A stretch of DNA of 15,289 nt from an uncultured Lachnospiraceae bacterium (GTDB lineage Bacteria > Bacillota > Clostridia > Lachnospirales > Lachnospiraceae), in assembly GCA_905236615.1 (NCBI GenBank), contig CAJORC010000295.1, forward strand, positions 1 through 15,289, in the 5' to 3' direction. Under the pieces are notes generated by a model, which searched no databases, was not told the origin of the DNA, and saw only the letters and a list, made by a program, of their open reading frames with translations. Positions 1 to 5,990 of the stretch are shown here, in pieces (the stretch's first letter is position 1; every line of letters starts with the position of its first letter). Position numbers and translations under genes: made by a program.

Positions 1-150
1 AAGATATTTACTAAGCAAATGTCTTGTACTAATACATTCTAGTTCCAGATGCTGTATATCAGTAATAAGTTCATCAACAAGCTCACATAATGCAATTACA
101 GCTTCACAGCTGTCTGCACAGTTTGGGATTTTCGGTAATATGGTCAGACT
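1..150 (-). CDS. Possible 3'-ward part of an unidentified reverse-strand ORF, running off the left edge
   Basis: Read on the reverse strand from 150 down to 1 there are 50 uninterrupted codons, giving a protein-like product with stretches such as CEAVIALCELVDELITDIQ, which looks like an amphipathic helix. An in-frame stop sits just upstream at 151-153. No ATG, GTG or usable TTG occurs near the beginning; only CTG or ATA-type codons could start it, and I see no ribosome binding site. It could be the damaged remnant of a gene, a gene broken by a frameshift near 100-150, or a chance open frame. I do not recognise the family. The rest of 151-331 holds only the putative control region of the next operon. 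Confidence 0.22.
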
Positions 151-187
151 TCAAAACGATAGCCAGGCGTGGGCAATCTAAAGTTAA

Positions 188-202
188 TGATAAAATTTAT
201 CA
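188..202. promoter_or_regulatory. Putative Fur box upstream of the DUF6110/P-type ATPase operon
   Basis: The sequence TGATAAAATTTATCA is a perfect 7-1-7 inverted repeat. It matches the Firmicute Fur box core TGATAATNATTATCA at all but the two innermost arm positions. It lies about 130 bases before the start of the DUF6110 gene and upstream of a TATAAT element. The related PerR box has TTATAA-type arms and fits less well. Its presence next to a Fur-boxed feo operon strengthens the call, but the position relative to the true transcription start is unknown. Confidence 0.55.
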
Positions 203-216
203 ATTAGGAAGGCTGA

Positions 217-240
217 TTGATAGATAAAAAAGGATATAAT
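217..240 (+). promoter_or_regulatory. Weak promoter candidate for the DUF6110/ATPase operon
   Basis: A perfect TATAAT -10 hexamer lies at 235-240 after an A-rich tract. No good -35 sits at the usual distance: TTGATA at 217-222 is only 12 bases away, and the hexamer at 213-218 matches poorly. A promoter that depends on more than sigma-A contacts, or a different start point, is possible. The Fur box at 188-202 lies just upstream. Confidence 0.35.
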
Positions 241-331
241 ATTGATAATAAAGCATTTAGGAACTGTTACAAAATAACTTGAGCATTTATTTATGCATGA
301 ACAGTTTCTTAAAAAACAGGAGGATGTTTAT

Positions 332-649
332 ATGTTGGAATGTTTGACTAAGATTGCATGGAAGAAGGTTGGTCTGTTTGCGGGAGGAGTTCTCTTCGGA
401 ACCGCAGGTTTAAAGATCCTTGGAAGCAGGGATGCAAAGAAAGTATATACGGAATGCACAGCAGCTGTACTGAGATGCAAGGATGCAGTTCTTGAAAAGA
501 AGGATATCATCGTAGAAAACTGTAATGATATATATGAAGGTGCGGTTGATATCAATACTAAAAGAGATATTGAAAGACGTGAGAGGGAATTTGAAGAAGC
601 AAAGGCTCTTATAAAGAGTAAGGAAGAAAGTACGGGTGAGAACGTTTGA
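332..649 (+). CDS. DUF6110-type small single-pass membrane protein, partner of the metal ATPase
   Basis: This is a 105-aa protein. The start at ATG 332 is chosen over an in-frame ATG at 293 because AGGAGG (318-323) precedes it by 8 bases. Residues 13-31 form one glycine-rich hydrophobic segment (VGLFAGGVLFGTAGLKIL), followed by a long charged helical region, probably coiled-coil from about 75 to 99. Cysteines are at 4, 42, 49 and 64. From memory, this N-terminal signature is that of the DUF6110 family, which is found beside heavy-metal P-type ATPases in Clostridia; its biochemical role is unknown. The stop codon overlaps the start of the ATPase gene, so the two are almost certainly translationally coupled. 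I infer a membrane-anchored accessory or metal-delivery role. Nothing in the sequence proves metal binding. Confidence 0.75.
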   Translation: MLECLTKIAWKKVGLFAGGVLFGTAGLKILGSRDAKKVYTECTAAVLRCKDAVLEKKDIIVENCNDIYEGAVDINTKRDIERREREFEEAKALIKSKEESTGENV

Positions 650-2724
650 ATTTTACGATCCTGCATGAGACCGAAGGCAGAATGAGGCTGAAGGCCGCTG
701 TCTACGGAAAAATGACAGCTCATGAAGCTGATATGCTGCAGTATTATCTGATTCAGAAGCCTAATATAAAAAATGTCGTTGTTCATGAAAGAACTTCAAG
801 TGTGACAGTATATTATAAGTCGGACAGGCAGAATGTAATTGATACATTGCTGGCGTTTCATTTTGATGATGAAAAAAACGAGGAGCTTGTTCCGGAGCAT
901 ACAGGAAGGGAACTGAACAATAAATATGAAGAAAAACTCTTTTTCATGCTCTGCAGCAGGGGAATAAGAAATTTCCTGCTCCCGCAGCCGATTGCTGCAC
1001 TGGTTACGATGGCGAGGGCTGTTAAATTTGTCATAAAGGGAATAAAGAGCCTGAAGAGCGGTAAATTAAAGGTAGAACTTCTTGATGCGACTGCGATAGG
1101 AGTATCATGCTTACGGGGAGATATCGATACTGCAAGCTCAATAATGTTTTTGCTTCAGATCGGAAGTCTCCTTGAAGAGTGGACCCATAAAAAATCCATT
1201 GATGACCTTGCAAGGAGCATGTCCCTTAATATCAAAAAAGTATGGAAAAAGACCGGGGACAGCGAAGTCAGTGTATCAGTTGCAGATATAGAAGAAGGAG
1301 ATGTCATAGTTGTTAATGCCGGAAGCGTGATCCCGCTGGACGGAGTCGTATCGGAAGGCGAGGCTATGGTCAACCAGTCAACCATAACCGGAGAATCCAT
1401 GCCGGTCAAAAAGGATGTTGGTGTCACGGTATATGCCGGAACCGTAATAGAGGAAGGCAAACTGGAGATCACGGTCAGTGCTGTTTCCGGAGGGACTCAT
1501 TATGATAAGATAGTCCATATGATCGAAGAATCCGAGAAACTCAAGTCAGATCTGGAGACTAGAGCATCCGGACTTGCCGACAGACTTGTTCCGTACAGCT
1601 TTGCAGCTACATTGCTGACCTATCTCCTGACAGGGAATACAATGCGTGCAATCTCTGTACTTATGGTTGATTTTTCGTGTGCACTTAAGCTTGCAATGCC
1701 GATATCTGTGCTTTCGGCAATGAGAGAGGCCGGCGGATACAAAATTACGGTAAAAGGCGGCAAATATCTTGAAGCGGTTACGGCGGCAAAGACTATAGTA
1801 TTTGATAAGACAGGAACTCTGACTAAGGCAAATCCGGAAGTTGCCGAGGTTGTTGCGTTTGGCGGAAATTCGCCCGATGAAATGCTCAGGATTGCAGCCT
1901 GTCTCGAGGAACATTTCCCTCATTCGATGGCAAATGCTGTTGTGAACAAAGCACGAGAGCTGGGACTTAACCATGATGAGATGCATAGTGAGGTAAGATA
2001 CATCGTTGCACATGGTATTGCCACCACCATTGATGGACGGGATGCCGTCATAGGAAGCTATCACTTTGTTTTCGAGGATGAAAAATGTGTCCTTCCCGAA
2101 AATGAAAGGGAAAAGTTTGAAAGCATTGACAGCCGCTATTCACAGCTATATCTCGCGATAGGAGGCGTGGTTTCGGCAGTGATATGTATCAAAGATCCGA
2201 TCAGGACAGAGGCAGCAGCTGTTATCAATTCGTTGAGACTTGCCGGTTTTGACAAGATCGTCATGATGACAGGCGATAGTGACAGAACAGCTTCTGTTAT
2301 CGCAAAAGAAGTAAATGTAGACAAATATTATTCAGAGGTTCTTCCTGAAGATAAGGCTGCATTTATCGAGATGGAGCATGAACTTGGAAGAAAAGTCATT
2401 ATGGTTGGTGACGGAATAAATGATTCGCCGGCACTTTCTAAAGCTGATGTAGGTATAGCGATCGCCGATGGTGCGCAGATAGCGCGTGAGGTCGCAGATG
2501 TCACTATATCGGCCGATAATCTCTTTGAACTTGTTACGCTTAAGTTTATAAGTGATTCACTAATGAACAGGATTGAGCGGAATTATCATTTTGTAATGGG
2601 ATTTAATTTTGGTCTGATATTGCTTGGAGTTGCAGGTGTGATATCTCCCGGAACTTCAGCTTTACTTCACAATGCCTCAACTATAGGCGTCAGCTTGAAG
2701 AGCATGACAAATCTGCTTAAATGA
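646..2724 (+). CDS. P1B-type heavy-metal translocating ATPase with an atypical TM4 motif
   Basis: This 692-aa integral membrane pump starts at TTG 646, with GGTGAG 5 bases upstream; the TTG overlaps the TGA of the preceding gene. Residues 1-70 resemble an HMA-like ferredoxin fold but lack the CxxC metal site. The catalytic core is intact: TGES (248-251) of the actuator domain, DKTGTLT with phosphorylated Asp387, an HP-like site at His426-Ser427 (Ser where Pro is usual), and GDGIND (588-593). The TM4 signature reads VDFSCALKLAMP with Cys345. The usual CPC/SPC/TPC proline is replaced by Ser344 and the first Cys by Phe343. In the last membrane helix, HNAST (675-679) resembles the HEGxT motif of P1B-4 (Co/Fe/Zn) pumps. 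The Fur box upstream and the feo operon downstream suggest iron or a related divalent metal; substrate and direction cannot be read from the sequence. Confidence 0.9.
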   Translation: MNFTILHETEGRMRLKAAVYGKMTAHEADMLQYYLIQKPNIKNVVVHERTSSVTVYYKSDRQNVIDTLLAFHFDDEKNEELVPEHTGRELNNKYEEKLFFMLCSRGIRNFLLPQPIAALVTMARAVKFVIKGIKSLKSGKLKVELLDATAIGVSCLRGDIDTASSIMFLLQIGSLLEEWTHKKSIDDLARSMSLNIKKVWKKTGDSEVSVSVADIEEGDVIVVNAGSVIPLDGVVSEGEAMVNQSTITGESMPVKKDVGVTVYAGTVIEEGKLEITVSAVSGGTHYDKIVHMIEESEKLKSDLETRASGLADRLVPYSFAATLLTYLLTGNTMRAISVLMVDFSCALKLAMPISVLSAMREAGGYKITVKGGKYLEAVTAAKTIVFDKTGTLTKANPEVAEVVAFGGNSPDEMLRIAACLEEHFPHSMANAVVNKARELGLNHDEMHSEVRYIVAHGIATTIDGRDAVIGSYHFVFEDEKCVLPENEREKFESIDSRYSQLYLAIGGVVSAVICIKDPIRTEAAAVINSLRLAGFDKIVMMTGDSDRTASVIAKEVNVDKYYSEVLPEDKAAFIEMEHELGRKVIMVGDGINDSPALSKADVGIAIADGAQIAREVADVTISADNLFELVTLKFISDSLMNRIERNYHFVMGFNFGLILLGVAGVISPGTSALLHNASTIGVSLKSMTNLLK

Positions 2725-2728
2725 TCTT

Positions 2729-2770
2729 AGGCTCCCGGAGTTTTAATACCCCGGGGGCTTTTCGATTTTT
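2729..2770 (+). terminator. Rho-independent terminator of the ATPase operon
   Basis: A GC-rich stem (GCTCCCGG pairing with CCGGGGGC, with one G-T wobble, extendable by an A-T and a G-T pair) encloses a loop centred on the AGTTTTAATACC stretch. It is followed by TTTTCGATTTTTTT. It begins five bases after the ATPase stop and separates the ATPase operon from the feo operon. Confidence 0.85.
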
Positions 2771-2795
2771 TTCCTGAAAATTAATGATTTTGATA

Positions 2796-2824
2796 TTGAC
2801 AATCATTATCAATTGTAGCATAAT
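2796..2824 (+). promoter_or_regulatory. Promoter of the feo operon
   Basis: A perfect -35 hexamer TTGACA (2796-2801) and a -10 hexamer CATAAT (2819-2824, 5 of 6 matches) are separated by 17 bases. This predicts a start near 2831. The first Fur box overlaps the -35 and the second lies just downstream of the predicted start, so iron-loaded Fur should block polymerase binding. Confidence 0.85.
2797..2811. promoter_or_regulatory. Fur box 1 of the feo promoter
   Basis: TGACAATCATTATCA matches the 7-1-7 Fur core TGATAATNATTATCA at all but one position. The one deviation creates the C of the -35 hexamer TTGACA that it overlaps. This placement is a classic repressor site. Confidence 0.8.
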
Positions 2825-2837
2825 GTTGAGCGGTAAA

Positions 2838-2852
2838 TGATAATGATTATCA
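2838..2852. promoter_or_regulatory. Fur box 2 of the feo promoter, perfect palindrome
   Basis: TGATAATGATTATCA is an exact 7-1-7 Fur core with perfect dyad symmetry. It is centred about 15 bases downstream of the predicted transcription start and 41 bases (about four helical turns) from the centre of Fur box 1. Both boxes would therefore face the same side of the DNA. Confidence 0.88.
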
Positions 2853-2860
2853 AAGAGAGC

Positions 2861-2911
2861 ATGCTAAATGATACTCAGATTCATGTTTTTAAGATCAGGA
2901 GGACACAATGA
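2861..2911 (+). CDS. Possible 16-codon leader ORF coupled to feoA1
   Basis: An ATG at 2861 opens a 16-codon frame (product MLNDTQIHVFKIRRTQ) ending at TGA 2909-2911. The stop overlaps the first feoA1 ATG in an ATGA arrangement. The feoA1 ribosome binding site AGGAGG is read in this frame as two consecutive AGG arginine codons. Its own ribosome binding site is weak (GAGAG at 2855-2859). It may be a translated leader that modulates feoA1 initiation, or chance; no homologue can be cited. Confidence 0.22.
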   Translation: MLNDTQIHVFKIRRTQ

Positions 2912-3120
2912 TGCCTTTAACTATGGTAAATCCGGGAGAAGAATTCACAGTAGCAAGGGTCGGAGGACTTGAGGATACGAAAAGGTTCCTTAATAACCTT
3001 GGCTTTACTGACGGAGCAAAAGTAACTGTTGTCTCAAAGGTCGCGGAGAACCTGATAGTTAACATCAGGGATTCAAGGGTCGCTCTTGATGCTGAACTGG
3101 CAAAGAAGATCATGGTCTGA
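2908..3120 (+). CDS. feoA: FeoA family protein, first copy
   Basis: This 70-aa cytosolic protein consists of a single FeoA (SH3-like beta-barrel) domain, a component of the Fe(II) transporter that is thought to act on the FeoB G-protein part. The pattern is typical: a short strand with PGEEFTVARVGG, a helix containing KRFLNNLGF, then GAKVTVVSK and NLIVNIRDSRVALDAELAKKI. Two adjacent ATGs (2908 and 2911) are possible starts; AGGAGG at 2897-2902 is 5 and 8 bases away respectively, so 2911 is equally plausible. It is first in the Fur-controlled feo operon, with 30 bases before the second feoA. It is more divergent from textbook FeoA than its neighbour. Confidence 0.88.
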   Translation: MMPLTMVNPGEEFTVARVGGLEDTKRFLNNLGFTDGAKVTVVSKVAENLIVNIRDSRVALDAELAKKIMV

Positions 3121-3150
3121 GACGGATGTGAAGAAGGAGGAGAAGAAGAA

Positions 3151-3372
3151 TTGCGTACAATGCGTGAAGCCAAGGTCGGAGAAACGATCAGGGTAATGAA
3201 CATCAGAGGCGATGGTGCGTTAAAGAGACGTATCATGGACATGGGAATCACCAAAAACAGTGAGGTTTATGTGAGAAAGGTTGCACCTTTGGGCGACCCT
3301 GTTGAAGTAACAGTTCGTGGTTATGAACTCACACTCAGGAAGGCTGATGCTGAGATCATCGAGATCCAGTGA
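3151..3372 (+). CDS. feoA: FeoA family protein, second copy
   Basis: This 73-aa FeoA domain protein shows the classic signature: GETIRVMNIRGDGALKRRIMDMGI, a hydrophobic strand containing VYVRKVAPLGDPVEV, and a terminal segment with GYELTLRKADAEIIEI. The start is TTG 3151, chosen because AAGGAGG (3134-3140) is 10 bases upstream; the next candidate, ATG 3160, would be 19 bases away. Tandem feoA genes before feoB are common in Clostridia. The two copies differ throughout their length, so they are likely to have distinct roles rather than being a recent duplication. Confidence 0.92.
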   Translation: MRTMREAKVGETIRVMNIRGDGALKRRIMDMGITKNSEVYVRKVAPLGDPVEVTVRGYELTLRKADAEIIEIQ

Positions 3373-3435
3373 TCAACTTTTTTTAAGAACTGAGGTTAGC
3401 AATATCTAACTAAAACAGAAAATCCGGAGGAAAAA

Positions 3436-5601
3436 ATGTCAGTAAGAATTGCATTAATAGGAAATCCTAACTGTGGTAAGACCACAATGTTCAACGCTCT
3501 TACAGGAGCAAGCCAGTATGTGGGAAACTGGCCGGGTGTTACGGTTGAGAAGAAAGAAGGTCACCTTAAGGGTGACAAGGACGTTATCGTAACCGACCTG
3601 CCGGGTATCTATTCCCTTTCACCGTATACACTTGAAGAGGTTGTAAGCCGAGACTATCTTTTAAAAGAAAAACCCGAAGCTGTGATCAATCTTGTGGATG
3701 CGACTAACATTGAACGTAATCTTTACCTTACAAGCCAGGTTCTTGAAACAGGCATACCTGTTGTTATCGCACTCAATATGATGGATGTTATCAAAAAGAG
3801 AGGCGACCGCATAGATGTCAAAAAGCTTTCGGCAGAACTCGGATGTGAGGTTATTGAGACTTCTGCGCTTAAAGAAGAAGGACTTGACGACGTTATAAAA
3901 TCTGCAAAGAAGTTAGCCGAGTCTCACAGAACTTATGTCCCTGAGAAGAAGTTTTCTTCTGAGATAGAGAAGGCCATCGATGAAGTGAGTGCGGTTCTTC
4001 CCGAGAATATCAGCAGTGAGTCACAGAGAAGATGGTACAGCGTCAAGTTTATAGAACAGGACAGCAAGGTTCTTGAAAACACGGTTATTCCGGCAGATGC
4101 TGACAGGAAGATAAAAGATATCGTCAAGGCTCTTGAAAGCAAATATGATGATACGACAGAGAGCATCATTACAAACGAAAGATATGATTATATCGTTAAA
4201 GTGGTTTCGAGCTGCGTAAAGAAGCCTGAAAATAAAGTATCGGTTTCTGATAAAATCGACAGGATCGTGACTAACAGGGTGCTCGGTATCCCGATCTTCC
4301 TTGTCATCATGGGATTCGTTTACTGGTTCTCTGTAGGAAGCGGTATAGGAACTATGGGTACTGACTGGATAAATGATACTCTGTTCCCTGAGATCATCCA
4401 GCCTGCAGTTGAAGGAGCTCTTGTATCAGGAGGCGCAAGCGATGTGCTCATTGATGTAATAGTCAATGGTATCATTGGTGGTGTCGGATCAGTACTTGGT
4501 TTCCTTCCGCAGATGATAATCCTCTTCCTCTGTCTTTCAATCCTTGAAGATGTAGGATATATGGTTCGTATAGCATTCGTTATGGACAGGGTTTTCCGTC
4601 ATTTCGGACTTTCGGGAAAGAGCTTTATTCCCCTTATTATCGGAGCGGGATGCGGTGTTCCCGGAATTCAGGCATCAAGAACCATTGAAAATGACAATGA
4701 CCGCCGTCTTACAATCATGACAGCAACTTATATCCCCTGTGGAGCCAAGCTTCCCGTTATTGCACTTATCGAGGGCGTTATCTTTGGCGGGGCATGGTAT
4801 CTCGCAACATTGATGTATTTTGTTGGAATTGCGGCAGTTCTTCTGGTAGCAGTTATCCTGAAGAAGACTAAGTATTTCCATGGCGAGGCTGCTCCTTTCG
4901 TAATGGAACTTCCCGAATACCATATCCCTGCTGCAAAGACAGTTCTCATGCACGTATGGGAGAGGGCATGGGCATTCATTAAGAAGGCAGGTACTGTGAT
5001 TTTCCTTGTCTGCATTATTATGTGGTTCATTTCTTCCTACGGATTCGAGGAAGGGGCGTTTGGACTTGTTGAAAATGCAGACAATTCACTTATTGCAATG
5101 ATTGGCGGAGTACTTGCACCGCTCTTCATACCGCTTGGTTTTGGTACATGGCAGGCAGTTGCATCTTCACTTTCGGGATTTGCTGCAAAGGAGTCGATCG
5201 TTTCAACAATGTCCATCCTTGCCGGACTTGGTGAAGAGGCAGAGGACGAGGTCCAGCTCTGGACAGGCGTAAAGGCGTTCTTCCCGGCAGCTACCGTTGC
5301 AGTGAGCTCATTCAGCTTCCTTCTCTTCAACATGCTTGATTCACCCTGCCTTGCAGCAATCTCGACAGGAATGAAGGAAATGAATTCAAAATGGTGGTCA
5401 GCGTTTATGATCATCTTCCAGAATGTATTCGCCTATATGGCAGCACTCATGGTATATCAGATCGGATGCCTGATCGTATACGGAACATTCACGGTTGGAA
5501 CTGTAGTCGGACTTGTGATCCTTGCTGCTCTTCTTTTCGGTTTATTCAGACCGGATCCTTATAAGAATTCGGCTGTTCAGGCAAAGAGGTCTGTGGCATA
5601 A
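3436..5601 (+). CDS. feoB: Ferrous iron transport protein B
   Basis: This 721-aa inner-membrane Fe(II) permease has an N-terminal GTP-binding domain. The G1 motif GNPNCGKT is at 9-16, the switch region includes Thr36 in NWPGVTVE, G3 is DLPG (54-57) and G4 is NMMD (114-117). A helical GDI-like region spans about 170-275, followed by the polytopic membrane domain from about 280. Conserved membrane cysteines sit in GCGVPG (Cys406), IPCGAKLP (Cys435) and DSPC (Cys638), and the FAAKESIVSTMSIL motif is present. The length is normal for bacterial FeoB. GGAGG lies about 8 bases before ATG 3436. No FeoC and no Cys-rich FeoB-associated membrane protein follow; the next gene is a Fur-like winged-helix protein 24 bases downstream. 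Confidence 0.97.
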   Translation: MSVRIALIGNPNCGKTTMFNALTGASQYVGNWPGVTVEKKEGHLKGDKDVIVTDLPGIYSLSPYTLEEVVSRDYLLKEKPEAVINLVDATNIERNLYLTSQVLETGIPVVIALNMMDVIKKRGDRIDVKKLSAELGCEVIETSALKEEGLDDVIKSAKKLAESHRTYVPEKKFSSEIEKAIDEVSAVLPENISSESQRRWYSVKFIEQDSKVLENTVIPADADRKIKDIVKALESKYDDTTESIITNERYDYIVKVVSSCVKKPENKVSVSDKIDRIVTNRVLGIPIFLVIMGFVYWFSVGSGIGTMGTDWINDTLFPEIIQPAVEGALVSGGASDVLIDVIVNGIIGGVGSVLGFLPQMIILFLCLSILEDVGYMVRIAFVMDRVFRHFGLSGKSFIPLIIGAGCGVPGIQASRTIENDNDRRLTIMTATYIPCGAKLPVIALIEGVIFGGAWYLATLMYFVGIAAVLLVAVILKKTKYFHGEAAPFVMELPEYHIPAAKTVLMHVWERAWAFIKKAGTVIFLVCIIMWFISSYGFEEGAFGLVENADNSLIAMIGGVLAPLFIPLGFGTWQAVASSLSGFAAKESIVSTMSILAGLGEEAEDEVQLWTGVKAFFPAATVAVSSFSFLLFNMLDSPCLAAISTGMKEMNSKWWSAFMIIFQNVFAYMAALMVYQIGCLIVYGTFTVGTVVGLVILAALLFGLFRPDPYKNSAVQAKRSVA

Positions 5602-5625
5602 GGATCGGCACACGGAGGAGGTCGG

Positions 5626-5862
5626 ATGGATAGCTCTGAAGTGATCGAACGATTGAGGACTAACGGATGCCGCGTTACCAAACAGCGGCGTCTGATAGTA
5701 GAGATAATTCTCAGGAACAATTATTCAAGCTGCAAAGATCTGTACTGCGAAGTGGCAAGTGCAGACAAGAGCATCGGGGTGGCCACGGTCTACCGCATGG
5801 TACGGCTGCTTGAAGACATAGGGGTTCTGAGACGCGTCGAGCGCATTGAACTCACGGAATGA
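5626..5862 (+). CDS. Fur-like winged-helix protein lacking the metal-binding/dimerisation domain
   Basis: This 78-aa protein corresponds to only the N-terminal DNA-binding half of a Fur family repressor; full-length Fur proteins have about 130-150 residues. Recognisable Fur features are GCRVTKQRRLIVEIIL (14-29) and the recognition helix region IGVATVYRMVRLLEDIGVLRR (50-70). It ends at residue 78, where the wing would normally lead to the zinc and iron-binding domain, so the CxxC and His-rich sites are absent. Cysteines are at 15, 36 and 41. The start ATG 5626 has GGAGGAGG 4 bases upstream. A terminator begins immediately after the stop and no coding remnant follows, so the short form looks settled rather than recently broken. 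It could act as a FeoC-like accessory, a heterodimer partner of full-length Fur, or a weak DNA binder. Confidence 0.8.
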   Translation: MDSSEVIERLRTNGCRVTKQRRLIVEIILRNNYSSCKDLYCEVASADKSIGVATVYRMVRLLEDIGVLRRVERIELTE

Positions 5863-5899
5863 AAAAAGGGGTCAGGTCTATATGGACTTGGCCCTTTTT
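5863..5899 (+). terminator. Intrinsic terminator of the feo operon
   Basis: A long hairpin begins directly after the mini-Fur stop. AAAAAGGG pairs with CCCTTTTT, then after one bulged G, TCAGGTC pairs with GACTTGG (with two G-T wobbles), around the loop TATATG. It ends in CCCTTTTTG, giving the U-tract. The A-rich 5' arm could also let it work in the opposite direction. Confidence 0.88.
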
Positions 5900-5905
5900 G
5901 AACCC

Positions 5906-5934
5906 TTGACAAAGTCATTACTGCCCATTAAAAT
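5906..5934 (+). promoter_or_regulatory. Promoter of the proS-ackA-cca operon
   Basis: A perfect -35 TTGACA (5906-5911) and -10 TAAAAT (5929-5934, 5 of 6) are separated by 17 bases. The predicted start near 5941 leaves a leader of only about 50 bases before proS. That is too short for a T-box, so proS does not appear to be under tRNA-sensing attenuation. AGAGGAAG (5974-5981) serves as the ribosome binding site. Confidence 0.82.
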
Positions 5935-5990
5935 CTAAAGATAGTGGTGTTTTACGCCGTCTTACAGATTTAGAGAGGAAGAAAAATTCA

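Noticed and set aside
262..306. Inverted repeat AACTGTT/AACAGTT in the leader of the DUF6110 gene as a riboswitch
   Set aside because: Only seven base pairs around a 31-base AT-rich interior, no known aptamer features; recorded as a possible leader fold only.
293..331. Longer DUF6110 start at ATG 293
   Set aside because: No ribosome binding site, the extra 13 residues are not needed by the family pattern, and AGGAGG at 318-323 points to ATG 332.
1546..2064. Long reverse-strand open frame inside the P-type ATPase gene
   Set aside because: Lies fully inside a well-supported gene, and its product is Cys/His/Arg-rich with no family resemblance; typical antisense shadow.
3395..3410. Hairpin between feoA2 and feoB as an internal terminator
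   Set aside because: Stem is only five AT-rich pairs (GTTAG/CTAAC) with no U-tract after it; at most a weak processing element.
5903..5990. T-box or other riboswitch before proS
   Set aside because: The consensus promoter leaves only about 50 bases of leader, far too short for a T-box, and no antiterminator/terminator pair is seen.
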